A stretch of 36,362 nt of DNA from a virus. Of the stretch, positions 13,298 through 22,555 are shown in pieces; within the stretch, counting starts at the first letter, position 1; each line of letters starts with the position of its first letter. Below the pieces are notes generated by a model. It searched no databases, was not told the origin of the DNA, and was given only the letters and a program-made list of their open reading frames with translations. The stretch is taken from positions 1 to 36,362 of IMG/VR virus record IMGVR_UViG_3300027954_000001; one strand, 5' to 3'. The position numbers and the translations under genes were made by a program.

Positions 13298-13461
13298 TTC
13301 CTTCCCTCCTTTATCCACTCGGCGAGCGAGATGCCCGTGGAGAGGCGCATCCCGCCGCGGATGAACCACCAGCCGATCTCCGTGAGCGCATCCCCCATCG
13401 ACGCGCGCACCCACCACCACCCCTCATTCAGCTTGTCCGTGAGGCCAGCCACAATTTCCAC
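13294..13461 (-). CDS. Small Trp-rich protein, 55 residues
   Basis: A 55-residue protein read directly from the sequence: GTG start, VEIVAGLTDKLNEGWWWVR, then EIGWWFIRGGMRLS and a basic end. AAGGAG lies seven bases before the GTG, and its stop overlaps the start of the exported HExxH gene as ATGA. The Trp clusters and amphipathic character suggest membrane association. It is too short for routine gene calling, but the ribosome-binding site and coupling are good. Confidence 0.55.
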   Translation of the reverse strand: MEIVAGLTDKLNEGWWWVRASMGDALTEIGWWFIRGGMRLSTGISLAEWIKEGRK

Positions 13462-13543
13462 AGCGCCACTCCTTTGTTGGGTCGTCCTTGACCATCATCC
13501 ATTTGCAGATTGGGCACATCATCGTCCAGACCAGCCAGGCCAT
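13424..13543 (-). CDS. Tiny zinc-ribbon protein, 39 residues
   Basis: A 39-residue protein read directly from the sequence: MAWLVWTMMCPICKWMMVK, then WRCGNCGWPHGQAE. The CPIC and CGNC pairs, 14 residues apart between inner Cys, form a rubredoxin- or zinc-ribbon-like knuckle set. Its start shares a TGATG overlap with the stop of the tail fiber gene, and it overlaps the next small gene by 38 bases. Function unknown; a structural zinc peptide is likely. Confidence 0.55.
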   Translation of the reverse strand: MAWLVWTMMCPICKWMMVKDDPTKEWRCGNCGWPHGQAE

Positions 13544-14796
13544 CAGGTCACAAGAGGGGAACGCCAGCCAGTCAGGTAGCCGAGCATCTCCTCTCCGTTG
13601 GGCTCATTCGGGAGGTCGCCTCCGTAGACCATCGCGTTGAACGCGTGGTCATTCGACTGCCGACCCGGCAGCGTGATCGGCATCACGAAGTTCGAGTCCA
13701 GTTCATGAGGAGAGGCAGGAATGAGCGTCCACGTTTCGGTCACCCCGTCCGCCACGCCCACAGAACAGGTGAGGGTGAAGCTATTGCCGCTCCCTGTCCC
13801 AGCCTTGTGGTAGAGGGTCACATAGACCTCCAAGGCGGACCGGAGCGGGATGTCGATCTGAAAACTCTCCGTGACCGTCTGGCACACGCTGAGTGGCACC
13901 TTCAGGATGGCGCGGTCTCCTCGATAGCTGGCGTGGATGTAGAAAGGAACCTCATCTTCGCCGATGTACTCGACAAAGACCTCACCCGCATAAGCCCAAT
14001 AGGTGTACCCGGAGGGCAGGATCGGCCCCGTGGAGTCGGTAAATTGGGTGTTGAACCCGGGGAGCGCAAAGCGACTCACCAGCGTGGCCAGGGTGGTCCC
14101 GTTGGAGATGTAGTAGCAGTGCACATTCCCCCACGTGTTGGCGGTCACGGGGGTCTCCGCGCCATTGACGCCGGTGACAAAGAAACTGTTGACGATGTCG
14201 GCGGGCTGCTCAAACACCTTGATGTCATTGGTGTCGTGCTTGTGGACCACGACGCTGTTGGCGCTGAAGATCAACCGCCGCCGGTTGGTCACGTCGGTGC
14301 GCAGGCGGTTGCCCACCACCATCCCAACCCCCGCCCGCACCCCTTGCGCGCTCTGGATGAAGTCGAGAATGTCCTCGGCGCTGTAGCTGCCATCTCCGTT
14401 GGAGATGACCACCTGCCCCGCGGGCAGATTGATCGGCGACGGGAACAACTCCGTAAACGTCCCGACCTGCTGCACCTGCATGACGCACCGATCGAGCGCC
14501 TCTTCCACGGCAGCGGCCGGGAAGGGGCCGGCCTCAGCGATGCCGATCTCTTGGGTGAAATCCACCACCCGGTCGATCTTCAGGTCGAGGCCGTCGGTGG
14601 GGTCCGCCAGCAACGTGACGCTCCCAGCCACATCCTGGGAGCCGGCGCCGGCGATGGTGTAGTCGCTGTCCTGCGCGAGCAGGTTCCCGTCCAACGTGAC
14701 CGTGATGTCCTCGTTCCGGTAGAAGAGGAACGGGATCGGGTAGGGGCCGACGGTGGAGGTGCTGTAGACGATACTTCTGACCGCGTTGTTCAGCAT
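13543..14796 (-). CDS. Tail fiber/appendage protein 2 (shares anchor domain with next gene)
   Basis: A 417-residue protein. Residues 1-110 match the T7-fiber-type N-terminal attachment region and the same region of its neighbour: TVGPYPIPFLFYRNED, then EAGPFPAAAVEEALDRCVMQ. The rest is beta-rich, as expected for a receptor-binding appendage. The ATG at 14796 is preceded by AAGGGG and lies just past the stop of the longer fiber gene. The two genes look like a duplication of the virion anchor with different distal domains, so the virion may carry two appendage types. Receptor specificity cannot be told from sequence. Confidence 0.75.
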   Translation of the reverse strand: MLNNAVRSIVYSTSTVGPYPIPFLFYRNEDITVTLDGNLLAQDSDYTIAGAGSQDVAGSVTLLADPTDGLDLKIDRVVDFTQEIGIAEAGPFPAAAVEEALDRCVMQVQQVGTFTELFPSPINLPAGQVVISNGDGSYSAEDILDFIQSAQGVRAGVGMVVGNRLRTDVTNRRRLIFSANSVVVHKHDTNDIKVFEQPADIVNSFFVTGVNGAETPVTANTWGNVHCYYISNGTTLATLVSRFALPGFNTQFTDSTGPILPSGYTYWAYAGEVFVEYIGEDEVPFYIHASYRGDRAILKVPLSVCQTVTESFQIDIPLRSALEVYVTLYHKAGTGSGNSFTLTCSVGVADGVTETWTLIPASPHELDSNFVMPITLPGRQSNDHAFNAMVYGGDLPNEPNGEEMLGYLTGWRSPLVT

Positions 14797-14797
14797 G

Positions 14798-16336
14798 TTA
14801 CCCCTTCAAGTAAACGTGGTTGCGGAGACCCCAGGAGAAGGCGCCCACGGTCGAGAAGACCGCAGTGGTGTTCGCGTAGGCCATGAGGATCGAGGTGTGG
14901 AACCCCTCGGTGGGAATGGCCGAACCGCCGATGTGCTGGAGGGACACCGAGCCGAACCCGATCATCGTGGAGATGGAATCAATGGCCAGCGCGGCGTAGT
15001 TGCCCCCACTGAAGCCGTAGGTCTGACAGTGGAAGTGCACCGCCTCGTCGCCCCACGCGAGGAACTGTGGATTGAGTTCGCTGTGAATGGAGGCAAAGGT
15101 CGCATTGGCGCCACCCCCGGTTCGGTTGGCCGTGTTCTCTGCGCGCGCCGTGACGGGGCGTCGGTTGAACCAGTTGATGACGAGGCGCTTGGTCAGCGTA
15201 TCTACAAACTCGGTCGCCCCATCGGTATGCACCTTTCCCACCAGCAGCTTACTGTGGTCACCGAACTTGCATTCATACCCAGTGTCGGTGTCTTGCTCGT
15301 GCGCGGTTGTGCTGCACTCCAGCTTCTGTGTGCCATCGTTGAAGTAGTAGACATTGTACGTGGTGTCTACCGCGAGCCCCGCTGTGCTCAGCGTGACGCC
15401 CGCAAAATCGAGCACCTGGACGGTCCACACACCGGAGATGCGCACCACCATGTGATTGCCGTTGTAGGGAAGGAGCGTGATGTGGGTCGCGTCGTCGCGC
15501 ACCAGCCGACACTGTCCTTGCAGGGGGACGGTCGAGGTGTCCACCGTCGGATCGGCCCACTCGACCCCGCCCGCTTGGGCGCTGTTGGCTTTCAAGAACT
15601 TCCCGTTGGCTCCCACCGTGACAATGACCGGCTCGCCTGCCACTGCACTGCCCGCCAGGAGGTCGCCCTTGTCCGCGTAGAGGGACCCGGGTACCAGTTG
15701 GTCGAGGGGCGCGGTGATTGTGGAGAGGTCCACCAGCGCCTCGAAGGTGACGTTGTCCTCGAACGTGTTGGCCTTGGTGAAGACGTTAATCGCGGTCTGA
15801 ATCGCCACCTCATTAGGAATATCCCCGGAGGTGAGTAGGATACTGTCGATCGTCAGCCCATCGGGGGCGATGCGGAGGACGCGCCCGCGGTTGGTCAGCA
15901 CGTCCGGGTCAGGAATCGCCAGCCCCTCCACGGGCGAGGTGGCCGGCAGGAGGACGGCGCGATCCATGCGGTCGCCCAATTGCTGCACGAGCATGGCCAG
16001 GCGGTCGAGGGCGTGCTCCACGCTCTTGGCGGGGAACGGCCCCGCTTCCACGAGGGCGGTGGGCTGGGTCTCGGCCAGCCGGCGGATGAGCGAGAGGCCG
16101 AAATCGGCCTCCGGCTGCTGCCCGTCCTCGAACAGAATGGTGCCGACCGTCGGGTATTCCACCTCGGTGGGCGTGAACGTATAATCGGCTGGCTCGGTGA
16201 GCAGGGTCTCGTTGCCGTCCGGGTCGCGCTCGATCACCACCAGGTCGGCAGGGTCGAACACCAGGAAGGGTACATCATACGGCCCCACCGTGCCATCGGC
16301 CACGTAGTCAATGCGATTGCTGTCGTTTGTGACCAT
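14798..16336 (-). CDS. Tail fiber protein 1 with T7-like N-terminal anchor
   Basis: A 512-residue fiber. The N-terminal ~130 residues carry TVGPYDVPFLVFDPADL and EAGPFPAKSVEHALDRLAML, the T7-fiber-type pattern for attachment to the tail. A helical stretch (LVQQLGDRMDRAV) follows, then repetitive beta-rich segments and a distal domain from about residue 290. It should recognise the host surface. It lies between the internal virion genes and the second fiber gene. There is no chaperone gene beside it and no intramolecular chaperone domain that I recognise. Confidence 0.8.
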   Translation of the reverse strand: MVTNDSNRIDYVADGTVGPYDVPFLVFDPADLVVIERDPDGNETLLTEPADYTFTPTEVEYPTVGTILFEDGQQPEADFGLSLIRRLAETQPTALVEAGPFPAKSVEHALDRLAMLVQQLGDRMDRAVLLPATSPVEGLAIPDPDVLTNRGRVLRIAPDGLTIDSILLTSGDIPNEVAIQTAINVFTKANTFEDNVTFEALVDLSTITAPLDQLVPGSLYADKGDLLAGSAVAGEPVIVTVGANGKFLKANSAQAGGVEWADPTVDTSTVPLQGQCRLVRDDATHITLLPYNGNHMVVRISGVWTVQVLDFAGVTLSTAGLAVDTTYNVYYFNDGTQKLECSTTAHEQDTDTGYECKFGDHSKLLVGKVHTDGATEFVDTLTKRLVINWFNRRPVTARAENTANRTGGGANATFASIHSELNPQFLAWGDEAVHFHCQTYGFSGGNYAALAIDSISTMIGFGSVSLQHIGGSAIPTEGFHTSILMAYANTTAVFSTVGAFSWGLRNHVYLKG

Positions 16337-16339
16337 CCG

Positions 16340-19300
16340 TTACTCCGCTTTCACGGTTGAGGTAAGGCCGGCGCTTTGGCCGGTCAACGCCTGGGTGCGC
16401 TTCTCGATCCGCTGATAGCCGAGGAACTTCGTGTTCCCGTCCGCGGCCATCTGCGCCTTCGCGGCCTGCGTGTAGCCGTGCCACACGGCGGCCAGGATGG
16501 TCGCCTGGATGCCCGGCAGATAGGTCCCGAACTGCGGGTCCGCGATCTCGGCACGCAACGCCTCGTGGAGCGTGAGGCCTCCAAAGGGCGTGTGGGTGTA
16601 GAGGTGGATATACTGATTCATCTCCTCGGGCGTGAGATGCTCGCCGTTGACCGTCCGGGGCACCGCCTGCATCACCGGAATCTCCCGGGCGGTGTTGTAC
16701 AACTCCACCAGCTTGTCCGCCACCGGGTCCTTCTCCGCCCCCTTGAGGGTGAAGGGCACCACCTGATTCCACGTGGCCATCTCGTGCGTCTGCGGCTGGC
16801 CCGTCAGGAGGTCCAGCTTTGGCGGCACGCTCTTCGAAAGGATCGGGATCGTCTCCATCACGTGGTCGAGGTAGCCCTGCAAGCCATCGTGGACCGATTT
16901 ATACTCATCGTCAAAGATTGCCTGATTGGCTGAGGCCGTGAGACGCGAGCCGGCCACGGCCGCCGCGCCCGCAGCCGCCGCTGCTGCGACGGTCGCCTTC
17001 CCTCCCCCGAGCAACCGGGCCGCTTGCATGGTCGCGGCGGGCACCCCGATCTTCGACGCCCCCGCGGCCCACTTGGCCATCAACCGCTCCGCCTTCACCG
17101 GATCGCCGTCCGACTTCGCCTGGTAGGCGATGTCCGTGAAGTCATGGAACTGCCCCACCCAGTTCGACCGTTCCTGCTCCCGCACAAACGCCAGCGTCAT
17201 CACGAGCGCGATCTCATTCCACTGGTGCTCATCCTGCGCGTACCGCACCACATCCATCGCGCTGGCGACCATCTTGAGCCAGTCGCCGAAGGGCGTGCTC
17301 TGCACATAGCTGACGTTCACCCCGTTGTCGAAGTGGAAGCTGTAGTCCTGGTAGCCATCGGCGAGCCAGGCGGCCCGTGCGGTCGGCTCCTGCGGCCCCT
17401 TGCCGGTGATAAAATCGCCGAGATAGAGAGGCACCGCGCTCGCCATCACGAGTGAGCCGGTCAACATCTTCCCCATCGCCATCTGCGCTCGCGCCCCGCC
17501 CGCGAGGATGTCCGCGCGCACGCTCGGCAGCACGGAGGACACCACGGGGACGTGGGACAGGGACGCTTTGAACATATTGATCGTCGTTGTGATAAAGGGC
17601 AACTGCGACCGCATGAGCGGATGCGACAGGCCGTTCACCAGCATCCCCGTCCGCCCCTCGATGGCCGACGTGAAGGTCTGGAGCATCTTGAAGTCGATCG
17701 CGCCCTGCATGATGTCCGGGTGCTCCGTTGGATCACGGAGGACGTTCTTGATGTAGTCATCGAGCGACTTACCCTCATACCCGAGGTGGTACGCTTTGCG
17801 GTAGGCCAGCATGCGCATCTCCATGTCGTACGCCAGCATGCCAGTGGCCGCGTCTTCAAGGCGCATGGCCGTCTGCGTCCCCCGCAGGATGTCCCCGATG
17901 CCGTTGACGACCGCGCGCAGGACCGGGTCTTTGGAGACGAGATAATTGTCCGCCGTGATGCCCCGCTCGGTGGGCCGCTGGAGGCCAGCCCGGATCGGCT
18001 TGATCTCCTGCGCCGCGGTCCAGAGGCCGGCGATGCCGTCCGTTTGGTAGGTCTGCCGCACGGTGGTCATCATGTTCTTGACACTGTCCACTGCGGCACG
18101 GAGACCGATGGCCGCCTCACCAGGCGCCACGCCGGCATTGAGCACGTTGTCGAGTGAGCGGCCCGTGCTGATCGCAGGGCCGGTCTTGCCGGTCCACCAC
18201 CCCTCCATAATCCCGGCCATCCGGCCCAACTGGCGATCGCTGATCGACAGGACGGGCATGATGAACCCGGACCCCACCGTGTTGACCACGTGGGTCTTGA
18301 TGGCGGAGAGCATGTTGAAGTACATGATCTCGTTGAAGGAATTCCATCCCACCGACTGCGCCATTGTTGCGGCTTTGACAAGCTGCGCACTGCTCATTTT
18401 GTCGATGACGCCCATCATGGCGCTGATCGGCAGGTTGCCGGCCGCATCGCGCAACGCCTCCAGGCCGGCCGTCACCCGCTCCAGGTGCATGAGGGCTTGC
18501 ATCTCGGGGTCTTTGGCCGCGCGGAGGACTTGCGCCCCCTCAGTGAAGTAGCGCTTCAACTCCACACCGACCATGTTGAAATCGTTGAACGCCTGTTCGA
18601 AGGCCTTGTAGCTCTCGAGGGTGGGGCGCGCCTTCGCCTCCGCGATCGCGCCGCGCATCGCTTGATCCGCCGCCTTCACGACGTCGCCGATTGCCTGGGC
18701 CTGGGCGACCCCCAGGCGGGGATCGAGCGCCATGTTGCGCACCTGCTGTTTCGACACCCCCATCACACGGCCAAGCTCCTTGGCCAACTCGCGCGGGATG
18801 ACCACATGCCCCTCGGCGCCCACGTTGGCCTCGGGCACCACGTGACCGGCCTTGATGCGGGCGTTGGCCAGCCGTTCTACCGCCTGCTGAATCTTGGCGG
18901 GGGAGGCGAGGTCCAACTCGCTGAAGGCGACCATCAGGGGCTTCTTGTCAGGCTTCCCGACCCATTCGACGGGGATATTGAACCGCTCCACCGGCCCCTT
19001 GGCCTGCGGACTCACCACGGGCGCCTCGACGGGCAGCTTGCCCTCGCGGCCGGGCGTGGCCGCGATCTCGGCCGGGGCGGGCGCGAACTCTTTGGGCGCC
19101 TGCCTCGTTTTGAGGAGGCCTCCTTCGACCCCTGCGCCTTGTTCAAGCGCGACGGCCGCCGACTCAACCGGGGGCATGCTCAGCACCTCACGGGCAAACA
19201 CTTCCTGCTCGCTGGGCGCCATTTTGGCCACGGTCTTGCGCAGCACCTCACCTGCGTGCAGCTTGTCGAGGGCCTCACTCACATTGATGACCACCCCGTC

Positions 19301-19891
19301 CCCGCCCATCACCACGTCCTGAAGGATGGGCATCTGCCCGAGGGGCAACTCAGGGGCGGCCGCCGCCTCCGGCGCGCCCGGCTTCATCTCAGCCGGGATC
19401 GCCAAGGGGCGCGGTTGTGGCTTCTCCGCCAGCGAGCCGGCCTTGGCAGCGGCCTTTTCGAGCGGGCCGGCGACCTTGGCACCTGCCTGGGCGGCTTTCC
19501 CGGCCGCAGGGGGAAGGCCGAGGGCGACCAGGAGGAGATTGAGGGGATCAACGGCCATCTCGGCACCAACCCCCGCCAGGCCAGCGGCCACGTCGTGTTG
19601 GCCGGTGGATCCACCCACCGCTTCAGCGGCCTTGCCTCCAATATCAGACGCGGTCAGACCTTCCGGGTTGGCCTTGGTGCTGGTGATGGCCTGGAGGGGC
19701 ACATCGGAGGCATAGTGGTGGAGGGCGCCGAGCAGGTCCCCCACCGTGACCCCGGTGCCGGGGAGCGCAGTGGCGCCGATCGTCTGCATGCCACTCTCGA
19801 CCACTTGGCCAATCGCCTGGAGGACCGAAGGCTCCTGGGCCGTCCGGTTCTCTGCGGTGCCGCCCGCCTCTGGCTTCTGCTTGTCGGCCAT
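16340..19891 (-). CDS. Large internal virion (DNA ejection) protein
   Basis: A 1183-residue protein in the place of the largest ejection protein of T7-like phages (gp16). The N-terminal third is Ala/Pro-rich. A conserved-looking core includes FNMLSAIKTHVVNTVGSG, a motif I associate with phage internal and polyvalent proteins. Near the C terminus lies a very Ala-rich hydrophobic segment (ATVAAAAAAGAAAVAG) that could insert into membrane. No lytic transglycosylase motif like that of T7 gp16 is apparent, so wall penetration may rely on another virion part. Its start shares a TAATG overlap with the upstream internal protein gene. The assignment rests on size, order and neighbours. Confidence 0.75.
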   Translation of the reverse strand: MADKQKPEAGGTAENRTAQEPSVLQAIGQVVESGMQTIGATALPGTGVTVGDLLGALHHYASDVPLQAITSTKANPEGLTASDIGGKAAEAVGGSTGQHDVAAGLAGVGAEMAVDPLNLLLVALGLPPAAGKAAQAGAKVAGPLEKAAAKAGSLAEKPQPRPLAIPAEMKPGAPEAAAAPELPLGQMPILQDVVMGGDGVVINVSEALDKLHAGEVLRKTVAKMAPSEQEVFAREVLSMPPVESAAVALEQGAGVEGGLLKTRQAPKEFAPAPAEIAATPGREGKLPVEAPVVSPQAKGPVERFNIPVEWVGKPDKKPLMVAFSELDLASPAKIQQAVERLANARIKAGHVVPEANVGAEGHVVIPRELAKELGRVMGVSKQQVRNMALDPRLGVAQAQAIGDVVKAADQAMRGAIAEAKARPTLESYKAFEQAFNDFNMVGVELKRYFTEGAQVLRAAKDPEMQALMHLERVTAGLEALRDAAGNLPISAMMGVIDKMSSAQLVKAATMAQSVGWNSFNEIMYFNMLSAIKTHVVNTVGSGFIMPVLSISDRQLGRMAGIMEGWWTGKTGPAISTGRSLDNVLNAGVAPGEAAIGLRAAVDSVKNMMTTVRQTYQTDGIAGLWTAAQEIKPIRAGLQRPTERGITADNYLVSKDPVLRAVVNGIGDILRGTQTAMRLEDAATGMLAYDMEMRMLAYRKAYHLGYEGKSLDDYIKNVLRDPTEHPDIMQGAIDFKMLQTFTSAIEGRTGMLVNGLSHPLMRSQLPFITTTINMFKASLSHVPVVSSVLPSVRADILAGGARAQMAMGKMLTGSLVMASAVPLYLGDFITGKGPQEPTARAAWLADGYQDYSFHFDNGVNVSYVQSTPFGDWLKMVASAMDVVRYAQDEHQWNEIALVMTLAFVREQERSNWVGQFHDFTDIAYQAKSDGDPVKAERLMAKWAAGASKIGVPAATMQAARLLGGGKATVAAAAAAGAAAVAGSRLTASANQAIFDDEYKSVHDGLQGYLDHVMETIPILSKSVPPKLDLLTGQPQTHEMATWNQVVPFTLKGAEKDPVADKLVELYNTAREIPVMQAVPRTVNGEHLTPEEMNQYIHLYTHTPFGGLTLHEALRAEIADPQFGTYLPGIQATILAAVWHGYTQAAKAQMAADGNTKFLGYQRIEKRTQALTGQSAGLTSTVKAE

Positions 19892-21648
19892 TACTTACCT
19901 CCCGCCAAAATACGCTGCTCCAACGTCTGGAGCGTTTTGACCATCTGCTCACGATCGCGCCGGTTGAGATCAGTCCGCTTCAACTGCGCCCTGAGGGCGC
20001 TGGCGCTCCGGCTGATCTTCTCCACGTCCCCACCGCGCAGAGCCGTCTCAGACTCCGTGACGGGCTTGCCCGCCTGATGCTCAGGGAGGCGCAGGATCGC
20101 GGCCGGCTCAGCAAATTGCCGCCCCAACTCGGTGCCGAGGGCCACCGGGTCGATGGGGCGACCGGCTTTCTTTTCCTGCTGCCACCGCTCAAACAAGGCG
20201 GCGGTCGCATAGCCGTGGCGCAGCTTGTCGTCGCCGAGGGCGATCAGTCCCTTGTCCGTGTGGCCGTCGATGATCGACTGGGCCACCTTGTACTCAGGGG
20301 TGGAGGTGAAGTTGCCGTGCGTGCGCAAGGCCGCCTGCATCGACTCGAAGCGCTTGTAGATGTTGACCGCCTGCTCGCGGTTCAACCCGCCCCGCTGCAC
20401 CGCTTCGGTCACGACCGAGAGATCAGCATACTGTTCTGGACTACTGTACATCGACTGCATCAAGGCCGCCTCCAGGTCGGGCGATCCCACACCCCCCTGC
20501 GCCTTGGCATCCATCGCGTGCTTCAACATGCCGTTGAAGAGATCGGTCTTGCCCGCCTCTGTGAATTTCTTGCTGAGGCGCACCAGGTTGTTCGCATCCG
20601 GGTTGTTGCCGGCATAGAGGTCTTTAACATAGGAATCGACATACTTCCCCACCACCTCCTCGGCGGCCTTCTTGACCTGCCGATCATCCTGCGACTGCGC
20701 AAAATTGATCTGCCCTTGCTTGAACGACTGCTGCCGGACCCACTCGTCCTGCACACCGGCCCTGATCTTAGGGTCGGCGATCCCCATCGTGTTGACGCGC
20801 GCGAGCACAGACTTGTAGGTGGGATGCTGTCCCAGGTTGATCTCCTCCTGAAGCAACTGGGCCTTCCCCGCGTCCGACATACGGCCGAGGGTGGCCGGGT
20901 CGATCCCGGGCACCAGCGTGGCGACATGATCGAGGTATCCCTGCCGCTCGGTTTGCCAGGCACTGTAGGAGGTCCCCTTGGACAACCGCTCGCGCTCGAT
21001 ACTGTCGATCACGGTCATGGCACTGTCGATCGTGGCCTGCCTCGCCTGCTTCTCGCCGAAGGTGCCGGCGGCATGAAAGTCCGCCGCCTGCTTGGCCAAG
21101 GGCTGCACGAGGAGCGCGAAGGAACCGTCACCGGGTCTGACCTTCGTGGACGCCTGGCCGGCCCCCGCCGCCAGGTCGATCATCGTGGTCTTCGACCGGT
21201 CGAGGACGTAGTCGATGTAATCCTTTTGCTGCCCAGGCACCTGGGAGATTTGATGCGCCGCCACATGCTGCCGGAAGAGCGAGGACGTCATCGCATCCGT
21301 CAGGCCCTTGCTGGCTTCGGTCATCGCCTGCTGCTCGAAACCGCGCATGGCCGTGTTATATTGCTCCTGGGACGGAATGGACTCCTGCTTCTCCAGGTAA
21401 TTGGCCTTCAGGGTCGTGACCGTCTGCACATACTTGGCCTGTCGCTCCGCCGCATCCGCGGTCGCGCTCGCTTGGGCGATCTTGGCATTCTGCGTGGCTT
21501 GGCGTGCCACGATGTCCCCCGCAACTGTGGCCGCCTGTCCAATCCCTTGGGCGAGCGCCGCCGTGCCTGCTCCCACGGGGGCCTGCACCACCTGCGCGCC
21601 ATAGCGCGCGCCAGGCGACACATGCTCTTGTGCAACTGTGATAGGCAT
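19891..21648 (-). CDS. Internal virion protein, gp15-like
   Basis: A 585-residue, Gln/Ala-rich, almost entirely helical protein, in the position of T7 gp15. It opens with MPITVAQEHVSPGARYG, followed by long amphipathic helices (for example SATADAAERQAKYVQTVTTL). It should form part of the channel that carries DNA across the cell envelope during ejection. It is linked by TAATG overlaps both to the gp14-like gene upstream and the large ejection protein downstream. There is no direct motif; the call is by order, size and composition. Confidence 0.75.
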   Translation of the reverse strand: MPITVAQEHVSPGARYGAQVVQAPVGAGTAALAQGIGQAATVAGDIVARQATQNAKIAQASATADAAERQAKYVQTVTTLKANYLEKQESIPSQEQYNTAMRGFEQQAMTEASKGLTDAMTSSLFRQHVAAHQISQVPGQQKDYIDYVLDRSKTTMIDLAAGAGQASTKVRPGDGSFALLVQPLAKQAADFHAAGTFGEKQARQATIDSAMTVIDSIERERLSKGTSYSAWQTERQGYLDHVATLVPGIDPATLGRMSDAGKAQLLQEEINLGQHPTYKSVLARVNTMGIADPKIRAGVQDEWVRQQSFKQGQINFAQSQDDRQVKKAAEEVVGKYVDSYVKDLYAGNNPDANNLVRLSKKFTEAGKTDLFNGMLKHAMDAKAQGGVGSPDLEAALMQSMYSSPEQYADLSVVTEAVQRGGLNREQAVNIYKRFESMQAALRTHGNFTSTPEYKVAQSIIDGHTDKGLIALGDDKLRHGYATAALFERWQQEKKAGRPIDPVALGTELGRQFAEPAAILRLPEHQAGKPVTESETALRGGDVEKISRSASALRAQLKRTDLNRRDREQMVKTLQTLEQRILAGGK

Positions 21649-22124
21649 TATTTCTTCGCTCCTGCGTACGTCCCAAACCCTTGCGCGGCCCCACCGATCA
21701 ACGAGCCAGCCGCCGCGAGGCGACTCTGTTGCTGCGCGATCACGCCCGCCCGGTAGGCCTCCTGTCCACTGGCCCGCTGCCCGGCCGCTTCATAGCGCGC
21801 CTTCTGATTGATCCGCGCCTGGTCAAGGCCGGTCTTGTAGTTGGTGTCGCGGATGAGTTCAAGTGCCGATCCTTCGCTGGCCACGACCCCGCCGTGCGCG
21901 AACTGGGACGTCTGCTCCCCGACGGTCACGCGCCCCTGCCGATCGACCGCGTTACTGTCCTGGCGCGCCTGGTCCTCGGTCAGCTTAGCGTTCAGGTCAG
22001 CGTTGGCCTTCTGTGCCTTCCCGACCCGCTTGGCTTCGTTGCCCTGCTGAATCTGAGACGTCGCCGCAAGGGCCGCTGCCGAGACGCTCAGCGTGATTGC
22101 GGTAATTGTGACTGGATCGGCCAT
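21648..22124 (-). CDS. Internal virion protein, gp14-like
   Basis: A 158-residue protein in the position of T7 gp14. The N terminus (TITAITLSVSAAALAATSQI) is a hydrophobic helix and the rest is Gln/Ala-rich helix with a Gly/Ala-rich end (GSLIGGAAQGFGTYAGAKK). This pattern is common in small ejection proteins that enter the outer membrane first. GAGG precedes the ATG. The start overlaps the end of the acetyltransferase-like gene by 37 bases. Confidence 0.75.
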   Translation of the reverse strand: MADPVTITAITLSVSAAALAATSQIQQGNEAKRVGKAQKANADLNAKLTEDQARQDSNAVDRQGRVTVGEQTSQFAHGGVVASEGSALELIRDTNYKTGLDQARINQKARYEAAGQRASGQEAYRAGVIAQQQSRLAAAGSLIGGAAQGFGTYAGAKK

Positions 22125-22555
22125 TGCAACCTCACATAGCGCTCACCCGTTTCCCCGCGGGGACCAGCGAGCGCCATCTCACACTCCAACTCAAACCCCA
22201 ACGCCTTGAGCAGCCGCCCTCCATTGGGCGTCCCCGTGAAGCAGGTCGCTTCGATGCGGTGCATCCCTTGGTGCTGCAATTGCGTGAGGTAGCGGCGCAC
22301 ATTCCTTACAATGAATGTAAGGTGTTTGCACGCCTCAGCGCTGTTGAGGATCAGCCACGCCGTGCCCCACCACGCGGCGGCGGCCACCACGCCCCCGGAC
22401 ATCAAATAGGTATCGCCGTGGTACACCGAGAACGCTGGGTGCTTTCCCACGTCCCCAAACTTCGCCGGCGAGAGCACGCGCCCTTCTCCCGTCACCACGT
22501 CCTGCACGTGCGAAGGATGGAACGGGATCACACGGTAGGTCTTATTCACCAACAT
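22088..22555 (-). CDS. GNAT acetyltransferase-like protein, gp13-like
   Basis: A 155-residue protein with the ending of a GNAT acetyltransferase: FTGTPNGGRLLKALGFELE, the usual acetyl-CoA-contacting region and following strand. It lies where T7-like phages encode internal virion protein A (gp13), which in some relatives has an acetyltransferase-type fold. It may act in virion assembly rather than as an enzyme. The ATG at 22555 is preferred to an in-frame start four codons earlier because GGGAGG lies just upstream. It overlaps the tail tubular B gene by 14 bases. Confidence 0.7.
   Translation of the reverse strand: MLVNKTYRVIPFHPSHVQDVVTGEGRVLSPAKFGDVGKHPAFSVYHGDTYLMSGGVVAAAAWWGTAWLILNSAEACKHLTFIVRNVRRYLTQLQHQGMHRIEATCFTGTPNGGRLLKALGFELECEMALAGPRGETGERYVRLQWPIQSQLPQSR

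Noticed and set aside
13298-13420. Extension of the exported HExxH protein to 13420
   Set aside because: The extension overlaps the Trp-rich gene in another frame and would hide the signal peptide; the ATG at 13297 has a strong ribosome-binding site.
13510-15838. Plus-strand frames 13510-14886 and 14786-15838
   Set aside because: Antisense to the two tail fiber genes, which carry real domain patterns; these frames do not.
13543-16336. Diversity-generating retroelement acting on the tail fibers
   Set aside because: No reverse transcriptase and no template/variable repeat pair could be seen; the shared fiber part is the N-terminal anchor, not the receptor end.
16340-19891. Lytic transglycosylase domain in the largest internal virion protein
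   Set aside because: T7 gp16 carries one, so I looked for an SLT-type Glu-Ser motif and flanking pattern, but none was convincing here.
18290-21756. Plus-strand frames 18290-20077 (595 codons) and 20077-21756 (559 codons)
   Set aside because: Antisense shadows of the internal virion genes, with the same low-complexity His/Arg/Leu composition and no family pattern.
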